A DNA stretch of 5,677 nucleotides from positions 1-5,677 of the forward strand of contig DATJRE010000264.1 of NCBI GenBank assembly GCA_035505095.1. The letters run 5' to 3'. Position numbers and translations under genes: made by a program. This document shows, in pieces, positions 1 to 5,677 of this stretch. The stretch's first letter is position 1. Each line of letters starts with the position of its first letter. This DNA comes from JOPF133 sp035505095 (GTDB lineage Bacteria > Acidobacteriota > Terriglobia > Bryobacterales > Bryobacteraceae). The notes under the pieces are model-generated. The model searched no databases, was not told where the DNA came from, and was given only the letters and a program-made list of their open reading frames with translations.

Positions 1-82
1 TCGAGGTTGCAGCTCTGGCTCCGCCCGGCAGCGGGCAATCCAGCGCGATTTTCCGCCGGGCGGGCGGTTATACTTGAGCCGG
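1..82. other. Upstream flank of the phosphatase gene, no assigned gene
   Basis: I cannot assign this stretch to a gene. On the + strand one frame is open from base 3 to a TGA at 75-77, so it could be the last 24 codons of an upstream gene ending 5 bases before the phosphatase ATG. The piece is too short and has no recognisable motif. The phosphatase frame itself is also open to the left edge. Two small GC-rich inverted repeats are present: GCCCG/CGGGC at 23-27 and 32-36, and CCGCC/GGCGG at 53-57 and 63-67. Neither is followed directly by a T-run, so I do not call a terminator. Confidence 0.3.
69..74 (+). promoter_or_regulatory. Possible -10 element (TATACT) of the phosphatase gene
   Basis: TATACT differs at one position from the TATAAT consensus and stands out in very GC-rich surroundings. 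It ends 8 bases before the ATG at 83, so a start of transcription at the usual distance would give a leaderless or nearly leaderless mRNA. That would agree with the lack of a ribosome binding site before the ATG. Against it, no convincing -35 box is seen about 17 bases upstream (46-51 reads CGATTT) and there is no extended -10 TG. Confidence 0.2.
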
Positions 83-1198
83 ATGCTCCGAAAGCTTCGC
101 AATTTCTGGCAGAGGATCAGCGAGGGCATCGCCGTCCAGCAGCTTTGGGCGCAGTTCCGCGCCGACGCGCGCGAGAGCTATCAGTTCTATTCCAAGGAAG
201 TGGACCGGGCGCCGCTCGAAGGCGAGTCGCGCTGGAAACGCTTCTGGCGCATCGCGCGCGGGCTGTTCTGGGCGATGATGATGAAGCTCTCGCCGGTGCG
301 GCGCGTGTTGCTGCTGATCGCGTTGGTGCTGTTGTTCCTTCCGGGCGTGCGCATTGAGCAAGGGGACCAGACCACCGACACCGTGGACACCCAATTCTTC
401 GCCGGCGTGGTGCTGGTGGTTCTGCTGGCGCTGGAGCTGTCCGACCGCGTCACCATGAAGCGCGATCTGGAAATCGCCCGCGAGATTCAGAGCTGGCTGA
501 TGCCATCGGAAGCGCCCAAGGTGCCCGGGGTGGACATTGCTTTCGCCAGCCGGCCGGCCAACACCGTGGCGGGAGATTACTACGACGCCTTCTTCCGCCC
601 CAACGGGCGCCTGCTGCTGGTGGTGGCCGATGTGGCCGGCAAGAGCATTCCCGCGGCCCTGTTGACGGCTACTTTGCAAGCCAGCCTGCGAACCCTGGCG
701 GCGCTGCCGGGCACGCTCGTTGAGTTGGTCGCGCGGGTCAATCGCTACGCATGCGAACAGAGCCTGCAGGGACGGCGGTTCACCACGGCCTTCGTGGCGG
801 AGTTGGAACCCGCCACGGGCGCGCTGACGTATGTCAATGCGGGCCACAATTGGCCAGTGTTGCGGCATGCCTCCGGCGCGATCGAACGTCTGGAAGCCGG
901 CGGGCTGCCGCTGGGCATCAAGACCGCGATGGACTACCAGTCCGGCAGCGCGACCCTGTCCACCGGAGACCTGCTCTTGATCTTTACCGACGGCCTGGTG
1001 GAGGCCGAGGACGAGGAAGAGCGCGAGTACGGCGAAGACCGCATGCTGGCCGTGGTGCAGACGCTGCGGAGCGGTACGGCGGCGGAAGCGCTCAAGCGCA
1101 TCATGGTATCGGTGGATGGGTTCGTAGGACTTACGCGGCAACACGACGATATTACCTGCCTGGTGCTGCGGATGACTCAGACCGGCACGGTGGACTGA
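83..1198 (+). CDS. Membrane-anchored PP2C/SpoIIE-family (RsbU-like) protein serine/threonine phosphatase
   Basis: This is a phosphatase of the RsbU/SpoIIE branch of PP2C. Known members dephosphorylate anti-sigma-factor antagonists, but no such partner lies in the window, so the substrate is unknown. The protein has 371 residues from the ATG at 83; an in-frame TTG at 74 would add three. Numbering here is from that TTG. Residues 1-76 are a basic, aromatic-rich segment. Two membrane helices follow (about 77-92 and 107-123), joined by a loop of only about 14 residues. A short linker with LEIAREIQ (132-139) leads to the catalytic domain (about 150-367). Metal-binding and core motifs are intact: GDYYD (167-171), VADVAGK (184-190, D186), NAGHN (255-259), FTDG (304-307) and HDDIT (357-361). 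There is no PAS, GAF, HAMP or receiver domain, so any signal must act through the N-terminal segment, the membrane helices or a partner. No good Shine-Dalgarno sequence precedes either start. The 3' end overlaps the converging cobC-like gene by 22 bases. Family assignment is firm; the biological role is open. Confidence 0.93.
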   Translation: MLRKLRNFWQRISEGIAVQQLWAQFRADARESYQFYSKEVDRAPLEGESRWKRFWRIARGLFWAMMMKLSPVRRVLLLIALVLLFLPGVRIEQGDQTTDTVDTQFFAGVVLVVLLALELSDRVTMKRDLEIAREIQSWLMPSEAPKVPGVDIAFASRPANTVAGDYYDAFFRPNGRLLLVVADVAGKSIPAALLTATLQASLRTLAALPGTLVELVARVNRYACEQSLQGRRFTTAFVAELEPATGALTYVNAGHNWPVLRHASGAIERLEAGGLPLGIKTAMDYQSGSATLSTGDLLLIFTDGLVEAEDEEEREYGEDRMLAVVQTLRSGTAAEALKRIMVSVDGFVGLTRQHDDITCLVLRMTQTGTVD

Positions 1199-1201
1199 GT
1201 C
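1174..1201. terminator. Terminator-like hairpin over the two converging stop codons
   Basis: GACTCAG (1174-1180) is perfectly complementary to CTGAGTC (1195-1201). Inside it ACCG (1181-1184) can pair with CGGT (1188-1191) around a GCA loop, leaving GGA (1192-1194) as a bulge, for 11 base pairs in all. The + strand stop TGA (1196-1198) lies in one arm, and the - strand stop (TCA at 1177-1179 on the + strand) lies in the other. The same fold can form in transcripts from both strands. No U-tract follows on either side, so this is not a classical intrinsic terminator. It may slow polymerase, protect 3' ends or act with Rho, or it may be coincidental. Confidence 0.4.
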
Positions 1202-1818
1202 CGGATGGAGGCGTTGACGAGCTCGACCACCGGGATGCCTTCCATGTAGTGGATGCGGTTGAGGGCGCCGTAGCGCTGGGCGATGCGGAAGAGATTCCCG
1301 GGCGGCATACCCAAGGCCTCAGCGAGGATCACGCGGATCGCGCCGCCGTGGGTTATCAGGGCGAAGCAGCCGCCGCAGTGGCGCGCGAGCAGATCACTGG
1401 CGGCGCTGAGCACGCGGCTGCGCATGTGCTGGAAGCTCTCGCCCTCGGGGAAGTGCGCTTGGGTGGGATACTCCATCCACTCGCGGTAAGCGGCGGGATC
1501 GAGCGCGGCAATCTCGTCGTAGGATCGGCCCTCAAATGTGCCGAAGTCGATTTCGCGAAGGGCGTTCACGGTTTCGACGGGGCAGGCGCGCCCGGCGGCC
1601 AGGATGCGGGCGGTCTCCGCGCAACGCTGCAGTGGGCTGGTGTAAATGGCCGCGAACGGCTCGCCAGCCAGAGCGGCAGCAAGCGCGTGCGCGTGGCGGA
1701 GGCCTTCGGGCGAAAGGGGAATGTCCAGCGAGCCGTAGCAGCGGCCAACGGCGGAAGCCTCCGGCTCGGGATGGCGGATCAGCCACAAGACGGTGGCGGA
1801 ATGTTCCGGCTGCGCCAT
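1177..1818 (-). CDS. cobC: Histidine phosphatase, probable alpha-ribazole(-5'-phosphate) phosphatase, CobC-like
   Basis: This 213-residue protein belongs to the histidine phosphatase (phosphoglycerate mutase-like) superfamily. The catalytic set is visible: R15-H16 in LIRHPEPEA, R65 in SPLQR, E89 in REIDFG, and H157 in LITHGG. The second residue after R15 is proline instead of the more usual glycine of the RHG motif, a variant that occurs in the superfamily. The GRCYGSLDIPLSPEG segment (25-39) resembles known ribazole phosphatases. Its place as the last gene of a cluster with cbiB, cobD, cobT and cobS supports removal of the 5'-phosphate from alpha-ribazole-phosphate or adenosylcobalamin-5'-phosphate. 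The superfamily is promiscuous, so substrate is inferred from context. The ATG at 1818 follows the cobS stop after only 3 bases and has no strong ribosome binding site, which suggests translational coupling. The last seven codons overlap the end of the opposing phosphatase gene. Salmonella naming is used; Pseudomonas cobC is a different enzyme. Confidence 0.88.
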   Translation of the reverse strand: MAQPEHSATVLWLIRHPEPEASAVGRCYGSLDIPLSPEGLRHAHALAAALAGEPFAAIYTSPLQRCAETARILAAGRACPVETVNALREIDFGTFEGRSYDEIAALDPAAYREWMEYPTQAHFPEGESFQHMRSRVLSAASDLLARHCGGCFALITHGGAIRVILAEALGMPPGNLFRIAQRYGALNRIHYMEGIPVVELVNASIRTQSTVPV

Positions 1819-1821
1819 GGT

Positions 1822-2574
1822 TCAGGATCCCGCGGAGAACGCGAGCAGGACGAGGCATTCGGTGATCTCGATGCCCGCGCCGAGCGTGTCTCCGGTGACG
1901 CCTCCGATGCGCCCGCCGCACCACCGTGTCCATGCGGCCATGGCAGCCAGCGCCAGCGCGAGGGCAGCGGCACCGCGCCATGGCGCGAGCGGGAGGGCCA
2001 ACGCGATGGCGAGGGCGCTGGCGACAATGAGCTCGGTGCGTCCGATGAAACGCGCCGGAGATCCCACCGAACGCGGCAGGTCGTCTTGTGCCGGGCGGGC
2101 ATAGCCGGCCAGGGCGCTCGAAAAGACCGCGGACCAGCGGCCGAGCGCGGGAGCCAGCAGCAGGGCCGGCATGGCGCGGGCCGAGCCGATCATGGCGCCG
2201 ATGGCCGCGATTTTCAGGGTGATCGCGAGGAACAGGGCACAGGCGCCGTACGAGCCAATGGCGTGATCGCGCATGATCCGTAGCACGTCCTCACGGGTGC
2301 GGCCCGCGCCGAAGCCATCGGCCGTATCGGCGAGGCCATCAAAATGCATCGCGCCTGTCAGAAAGGCGTCGGCCGCGACGATCAGGACGGCGGTGAGCAG
2401 CGCTGGAAAGAAGGGGCCGAGCAGCCGCAGCAAGGCGATATCGATGGCCCCCAGCAGCCCGCCCACCAGCGGAAACCACCGCGAGGCGCGGCCGATATCC
2501 TCGGCGGTACAGGCGAGCTTGCCCGCAGGCAGGCGGGTGAGGAAACCGAGCGCCAGTAGGAATTGGCGGATCAA
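1822..2574 (-). CDS. cobS: Adenosylcobinamide-GDP ribazoletransferase (cobalamin synthase)
   Basis: CobS is an integral membrane enzyme that condenses adenosylcobinamide-GDP with alpha-ribazole or its 5'-phosphate, giving adenosylcobalamin or its phosphate. The 250-residue length is typical. Family motifs appear in order: FLTRLP (11-16), FPLVGG (34-39), HFDGLADTADG (77-87, the acidic, metal-binding type of signature), MRDHAIGSYG (101-110) and GGVTGDTLGA (224-233). Hydrophobic segments at about 52-70, 110-130, 181-196 and 200-215 fit a multi-pass membrane protein. The start is TTG (2574-2572): no ATG occurs in frame until codon 76, well inside the protein, and GGAGAGG lies 4 bases upstream. 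The TTG overlaps the cobT stop in a 4-base TTGA, so translation is probably coupled. The gene ends 3 bases before the phosphatase ATG. Confidence 0.96.
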   Translation of the reverse strand: MIRQFLLALGFLTRLPAGKLACTAEDIGRASRWFPLVGGLLGAIDIALLRLLGPFFPALLTAVLIVAADAFLTGAMHFDGLADTADGFGAGRTREDVLRIMRDHAIGSYGACALFLAITLKIAAIGAMIGSARAMPALLLAPALGRWSAVFSSALAGYARPAQDDLPRSVGSPARFIGRTELIVASALAIALALPLAPWRGAAALALALAAMAAWTRWCGGRIGGVTGDTLGAGIEITECLVLLAFSAGS

Positions 2575-3656
2575 TGCGCCTCTCCGGAGGCTCTGGAGGA
2601 GGCTTCCGATACGCCCGCCGATGAGAAGGTAGCCATTTGGGTGAAGGCGGCAACCGCGGCGCGAACCAGCGGGATGGCGAGCGCGGCGCCAGTGCCTTCG
2701 CCCAATCGCATGTCGAAAGAGAGCAGGGGAGGGCCGCCAACGATTTCGAGGAGCGCGGCGTGGCCGGGTTCAGCGGAGAGGTGCGCGGCGATCAGATAGT
2801 CCCGCGATGGCGGGCTGAGGCGGACGGCCAGGGCAGCGGCGGCGGTGGCGATAAAACCATCCACCAGGACAGTTGAGCGATTGGCCGCAGCGCCCAGGCA
2901 GAATCCGCACATAGCGCCGATTTCGAACCCGCCCAGGCGGGCGAGCACATCGAAGGGCTCGTGGATTCCCGGCAGGTGGAGGGCGAGCGCGCGCTCGACA
3001 GCGGAACGCTTGCGAGCGAGGCAGGCATCGTCGGCACCCGCGCCGCGCCCGACGACGGCGGATGGCGCGGCGCGCGTGAGAGCTGAAGCGATGGCGCTGG
3101 CCGAGGTGGTGTTGCCAATTCCCATTTCGCCGATGCCGAGCAGCGCGCATTGTTCGGCCGCGGCCTGATGGGCCAGTTCGATGCCCAGCGAGAGGGCTTC
3201 GGTGGCCTGCTCGCGCGTCATGGCGGGTTCGAGGCAAAAGTTGCGGGTGCCGGGGCCAATGCAACGGCGAATGAGGCCGGGGGCATCCGGAATGGGCGTG
3301 GCGACTCCGGCATCGACGATTAGGAGTTCGGCACCGGCGGTTGCAGCGAGCGCGTTGATGGCGGCCCCTCCGCGCAGGTAGTTGGCGACCATCTGGGCGG
3401 TGACGGCTTGCGGATAGGGGTTCACGCCTTCCGCACAGGCGCCGTGGTCGGCCGCGAACACAACGATGCGGGCACGCGCCACAGAAGGTGCGAGAGTGGC
3501 CTGGATGCCAACGATGCGGTTGGCGATTTCCTCCAGGCGCCCGAGGCTGCCCGGGGGCTTGGTGAGCTGCAATTGGCGCTGGCGGGCCCGTTCGATCCAC
3601 GCCGGGTCCACCGGGCGGATGCGGTTTAAGGTTGCGTCAAGGAGTGAGTCGGACAT
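2571..3656 (-). CDS. cobT: Nicotinate-nucleotide--dimethylbenzimidazole phosphoribosyltransferase
   Basis: CobT transfers the phosphoribosyl group of nicotinate mononucleotide to the lower-ligand base, normally 5,6-dimethylbenzimidazole, giving alpha-ribazole-5'-phosphate. With the ATG at 3656 the protein has 361 residues, close to the roughly 356 of the Salmonella enzyme. Motifs: KPPGSLGRLEEIA (33-45), VVFAADHG (65-72), ANYLRGGAAINALA (91-104), GIGEMGIGNTTSASA (174-188), GFCLGAAANRS (251-261) and LGEGTGAA (318-325). In the last, E320 matches the catalytic glutamate (Glu317 in Salmonella). A longer frame runs to 3770, but its extra 38 residues are arginine/proline-rich, lie inside cobD and are not part of the family. 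The start overlaps the end of cobD by 31 bases; only a weak GAGAAA precedes it. The actual base used (DMB or another benzimidazole, or a purine) cannot be read from the sequence. Confidence 0.96.
   Translation of the reverse strand: MSDSLLDATLNRIRPVDPAWIERARQRQLQLTKPPGSLGRLEEIANRIVGIQATLAPSVARARIVVFAADHGACAEGVNPYPQAVTAQMVANYLRGGAAINALAATAGAELLIVDAGVATPIPDAPGLIRRCIGPGTRNFCLEPAMTREQATEALSLGIELAHQAAAEQCALLGIGEMGIGNTTSASAIASALTRAAPSAVVGRGAGADDACLARKRSAVERALALHLPGIHEPFDVLARLGGFEIGAMCGFCLGAAANRSTVLVDGFIATAAAALAVRLSPPSRDYLIAAHLSAEPGHAALLEIVGGPPLLSFDMRLGEGTGAALAIPLVRAAVAAFTQMATFSSAGVSEASSRASGEAH
2579..2585 (-). promoter_or_regulatory. Ribosome binding site of cobS
   Basis: On the - strand this reads GGAGAGG, 4 bases before the TTG of cobS. 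It decides the non-ATG start. It lies inside the last codons of cobT, in a short tail (residues 351-361) that extends past the usual CobT ending MATFxxAGVS. Confidence 0.65.
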
Positions 3657-4699
3657 GGAATTTCTCGGAATAGGGCGGACAGCGCATCGACCAGGCGGAC
3701 GTTTTCTTCGGGGCGGCGGACGGCTACGCGCAGGTAGCGGCCGGGTTCCAGGCCGTCGAAGGAATTGCACTCGCGTACCAGAATGGAATGCTCGCGAATG
3801 AGGCGGTCGCGAATCTGCAGGGCGTGGAAGCCGGTGGGTAGCGAGAGCAGCAGAAAATTGGCCGCGGAGGGGAACACGCGGCAGTGCAGGGCAGCCAGCG
3901 CCGCGGCGAGAGCGGCGCGGGCAAGCTGGTTACTTCGCAGCGCTTCCGCGCGGTACGGGGCATCCTGCAAGGCTTCGGCGAGGGCGTTGGCGGCCAGGGT
4001 GGTGATGGGCCAGGGCGGCAGTTGCGCGGCCAGCCGGCGGGCAGTTTCGGGCGCGGCGACGGCGTATCCCACGCGCAGACCCGGGCAGCCGAAGAACTTG
4101 GTGAGCGAACGAATGGCGACCACACCTTCCGCGAGGGACGCATCGCCGGTGATGGCGGATTCGGGGGCATAATCGATGAAGGCTTCGTCCACCAGGACCG
4201 CGGCGTGTAGCGCGCGGGCGGCGGCGATGCGCGCCAACATTTCGGCCCGCGGGGCGCAGGCGCCGGTGGGATTGTGCGGATTGTTGAGCACGAGCAAATC
4301 GCCGGCCTGGGGAAGCTGCTGGGGGATGGCCACGGATTGGCAGCCGAAGGCTTCGGCGGCGCGCCGGTACTCGCAGAACGCGGGCTCCGGGATGAGGCAG
4401 CGCTGGGGCGCCAAGCCGCGCACGGCGGCGTGGATCAGCGAATCGGCTCCCGCACCGAGGACGATGGATTCGGGCGCCACCGCCAGGTATTGGCAGAGAG
4501 CGGAGCGCAGCTCCGGAGCTTGCGCATCGGGATAGCGCGACCAGGAGCGCGGATCGGCGGCTTCGTGCGCCAGGCGCTCGGCCGCGCGCGGAGGCAGGCC
4601 CATGGGGTTGATGTTGGCGCTGAAATCCAGCAGGCGATCAACCGGAATTCCGGCCTCGCGGGCCACGCGCTCCACATCGCCGCCATGTGCGAAAGTCAC
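3626..4699 (-). CDS. cobD: L-threonine-O-3-phosphate decarboxylase (PLP-dependent, aminotransferase fold)
   Basis: This enzyme makes (R)-1-amino-2-propanol O-phosphate, the linker of the B12 nucleotide loop. It is called cobD in Salmonella and cobC in Pseudomonas. The 357-residue protein has the class I/II aminotransferase fold. HGGDVERVAREAG (5-17) and LLDFSANINPMG (23-34) form the N-terminal signature that separates it from its close relative histidinol-phosphate aminotransferase. NNPHNPTG (139-146) and VDEAFIDY (170-177) bind the cofactor, SLTKFFGCPGLRVGY (198-212) contains the PLP lysine K201, and RYLRVAVR (321-328) provides the conserved C-terminal arginine. The start is GTG (4699-4697), with GGGAGG 8 bases upstream; GTG overlaps the cbiB stop as GTGA. 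The 3' end runs 31 bases into cobT. A hisC-like role is less likely given the N-terminal signature and the position between cbiB and cobT. Confidence 0.95.
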   Translation of the reverse strand: MTFAHGGDVERVAREAGIPVDRLLDFSANINPMGLPPRAAERLAHEAADPRSWSRYPDAQAPELRSALCQYLAVAPESIVLGAGADSLIHAAVRGLAPQRCLIPEPAFCEYRRAAEAFGCQSVAIPQQLPQAGDLLVLNNPHNPTGACAPRAEMLARIAAARALHAAVLVDEAFIDYAPESAITGDASLAEGVVAIRSLTKFFGCPGLRVGYAVAAPETARRLAAQLPPWPITTLAANALAEALQDAPYRAEALRSNQLARAALAAALAALHCRVFPSAANFLLLSLPTGFHALQIRDRLIREHSILVRECNSFDGLEPGRYLRVAVRRPEENVRLVDALSALFREIPCPTHSLTQP

Positions 4700-5637
4700 G
4701 CCTTGCGCCTCCCGAATTGCAGGCCGATCCAGGCGAGCGCGAACACGCTCACTGAAGCGATGGCGGCAATTCGCAGGGCGGCGCGCGCGTCGGCGAGGGT
4801 TGCGGAGCGGCCTTCGGCGCCCAGCAGCGGCTTGGGCGAAGGTTCGCCGCCATAGTAATTGATGCCGCCCAGGCGCACTCCCAACGCGCCGGCCATGGCC
4901 GCTTCGGGCCGGCCGGCATTAGGGCTGGGATGGCGGTGGCCATCGCGCACCAAAACGCTCCAGGCGCGGCGAGCGCGGCCGGTGAAAACCGCAGCGGCGC
5001 AGATGGCGCAGGCGGCGACGCGGGCCGGCACGAAATTGGCGGCATCGTCGAGGCGCGCCGCCACGCGGCCGAAGTAGAGATACGGAGGGTCGGTGTGGCC
5101 GATCATCGAATCGAGCGTGTTGATGGCTTTGTAGGCGAATGCCCAAGGCACGCCGCCTACCGCCAGGTAGAGCATCGGCGCGATCACGCCATCGCAGAGA
5201 CCTTCGGCCACGGTTTCGATCACCGCGCGAAGGATCTCGGGCTCATCGAGCGATTGGGTGTCGCGTCCGACGATCAGGGCCAGGCGGCGGCGCGCGAGCG
5301 GAAGGTTCTGTTCTTCCACCGCGCGCACAACCGCGGCGGATTCGTCCAGCAGGCTGCGGGTGGCGAGCGTGGTCCAGGCGAGCAGAATTTCAACGCAGAC
5401 TCCACCGGCCGCCGCGGCGCGCGCGGCAGCCCAGGAAGCGCCTACGACGGAAGCCGCCAGCGCGGCGCCTTGCAGCATTTCGATGGCCGGCGCGGCGGGT
5501 CTGCGCAGACAGCGCTCGCCGGTGGAAATGGCGAGGCCGATGAGGCGCACGGGATGGGGCATGGCGGGTGGGTCGCCGGCCAGCCAATCCAGGCAATACG
5601 CGGCTAGGAATCGGGCCGGAGGTAAAGGCGCCATCAT
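4696..5637 (-). CDS. cbiB: Adenosylcobinamide-phosphate synthase
   Basis: CbiB is an integral membrane enzyme that attaches aminopropanol phosphate, the product of the neighbouring cobD, to adenosylcobyric acid. Pseudomonas calls it cobD. From the ATG at 5637 the protein has 313 residues, a normal length. Motifs: LDWLAGDPP (16-24), HPVRLIG (28-34), VGRDTQSLDEPEI (123-135), ETVAEGLCDGVIAP (141-154), YKAINTLDSMIGH (169-181), ARLDDAANFVPAR (194-206) and HPSPNAGRPEAAMAGALG (236-253). Hydrophobic stretches near 55-75, 149-165, 201-220 and 288-306 fit a multi-pass protein. The start is chosen because GGAGA lies 7 bases upstream of 5637. A second ATG follows immediately at 5634, and a TTG at 5655 would add six residues ahead of the ribosome binding site, which is unlikely. 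The ATG overlaps the stop of a further upstream frame as ATGA. Confidence 0.95.
   Translation of the reverse strand: MMAPLPPARFLAAYCLDWLAGDPPAMPHPVRLIGLAISTGERCLRRPAAPAIEMLQGAALAASVVGASWAAARAAAAGGVCVEILLAWTTLATRSLLDESAAVVRAVEEQNLPLARRRLALIVGRDTQSLDEPEILRAVIETVAEGLCDGVIAPMLYLAVGGVPWAFAYKAINTLDSMIGHTDPPYLYFGRVAARLDDAANFVPARVAACAICAAAVFTGRARRAWSVLVRDGHRHPSPNAGRPEAAMAGALGVRLGGINYYGGEPSPKPLLGAEGRSATLADARAALRIAAIASVSVFALAWIGLQFGRRKA
4708..4713 (-). promoter_or_regulatory. Ribosome binding site of cobD
   Basis: On the - strand this reads GGGAGG, 8 bases before the GTG of cobD and inside the last codons of cbiB. It supports the GTG start, from which the family's HGGDVE signature begins at residue 5. 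Confidence 0.7.
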
Positions 5638-5677
5638 CGCGGGATCTCCAGGCAATTCCAGATCAGGTCCATATCGA
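5634..5677 (-). CDS. C-terminal end of an upstream gene, cut by the window edge (unidentified)
   Basis: On the - strand a frame open to the window edge ends at TGA (5636-5634), reading DMDLIWNCLEIPR before the stop. The stop shares four bases (ATGA) with the cbiB start, the same kind of junction as at cbiB/cobD (GTGA) and cobT/cobS (TTGA). That regularity is the main reason to believe it is a real gene end in the same operon. The piece is too short to identify. A gene for the missing cobinamide kinase/guanylyltransferase (cobU/cobY), cobyric acid synthesis or corrinoid uptake would fit the place, but nothing in the residues shows it. Confidence 0.5.
   Translation of the reverse strand, partial: DMDLIWNCLEIPR
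5645..5649 (-). promoter_or_regulatory. Ribosome binding site of cbiB
   Basis: On the - strand this reads GGAGA, 7 bases before the ATG at 5637. It favours that start over the in-frame TTG at 5655, which lies upstream of the site. Confidence 0.6.

Noticed and set aside
1..82. Intrinsic terminator in the GC-rich inverted repeats left of the phosphatase
   Set aside because: The stems are only 5 bp and no T-run follows either one directly.
68..1144. Long - strand open frame (358 codons) opposite the phosphatase gene
   Set aside because: It is histidine/glutamine/arginine-rich with no known motif and mirrors a gene with clear PP2C motifs. High GC leaves few stops in the opposite frame.
751..2283. 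Long + strand open frame (510 codons) across the phosphatase end, the cobC-like gene and cobS
   Set aside because: It runs antisense through two genes with full family motifs, and its composition (G, R, A, D-rich, no domain) is typical of a GC-rich shadow frame.
3657..3770. N-terminal extension of CobT by 38 residues
   Set aside because: The residues are arginine/proline-rich and lie wholly inside cobD; the CobT family begins near the ATG at 3656.
4930..5607. + strand open frame (225 codons) opposite cbiB, and a similar one at 4274-4855
   Set aside because: Both lie opposite intact genes, have no recognisable domain and look like low-complexity shadow translations.
5638..5655. TTG at 5655 as the cbiB start
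   Set aside because: It lies upstream of the GGAGA ribosome binding site that is well placed for the ATG at 5637, and CbiB does not need the extra six residues.
1177..5677. Cobalamin riboswitch or B12 box controlling the operon
   Set aside because: No B12-box-like sequence was seen, and the genes are so tightly packed that the leader must lie beyond the right edge.
1..5677. Mobile element, defence system, CRISPR array or tRNA/rRNA gene
   Set aside because: All of the sequence is accounted for by housekeeping genes and their short flanks; no transposase, direct-repeat array, terminal repeats or RNA gene signature was seen.

Overview
The window is high-GC bacterial DNA, densely coded. It holds two converging transcription units. 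On the + strand, from about position 83 to 1198, is one gene for a membrane-anchored PP2C/SpoIIE-type (RsbU-like) serine/threonine phosphatase. On the - strand, filling 5677 down to 1177, are five complete genes of late cobalamin (vitamin B12) assembly, read in the order cbiB - cobD - cobT - cobS - cobC-like phosphatase. They are preceded by the last few codons of another gene cut by the right edge. High GC, the phosphatase architecture and the compact B12 cluster would fit an acidobacterium (Solibacter/Bryobacter-like). That is an impression from general knowledge, not something the sequence proves.

The B12 genes work as one pathway. CobD (the Salmonella name; CobC in Pseudomonas) decarboxylates L-threonine phosphate to (R)-1-amino-2-propanol phosphate. 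CbiB (CobD in Pseudomonas) attaches that linker to adenosylcobyric acid. CobT activates the lower-ligand base as alpha-ribazole phosphate. CobS joins it to adenosylcobinamide-GDP, and the histidine phosphatase is positioned to remove the final phosphate. The kinase/guanylyltransferase step (CobU or CobY) is absent from the window and must lie elsewhere, perhaps just upstream. The genes are packed with overlaps of 4, 4, 31 and 4 bases and one 3-base gap, and two of them start with GTG or TTG. This is the pattern of a translationally coupled operon whose promoter lies beyond the right edge.

The two units converge at 1177-1198, where the last 22 bases of both genes overlap. A 7-bp perfect inverted repeat, with a further 4-bp stem nested inside it, covers this overlap and contains both stop codons. 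It is the most distinctive non-coding signal in the window.

I see no mobile element, CRISPR array, RNA gene or cobalamin riboswitch, and no evidence for a new biological system. No stretch over 300 bases lacks a gene. The parts worth a second look are the hairpin at the convergent stops, the sensor-less phosphatase, the missing CobU step and the unidentified gene at the right edge.
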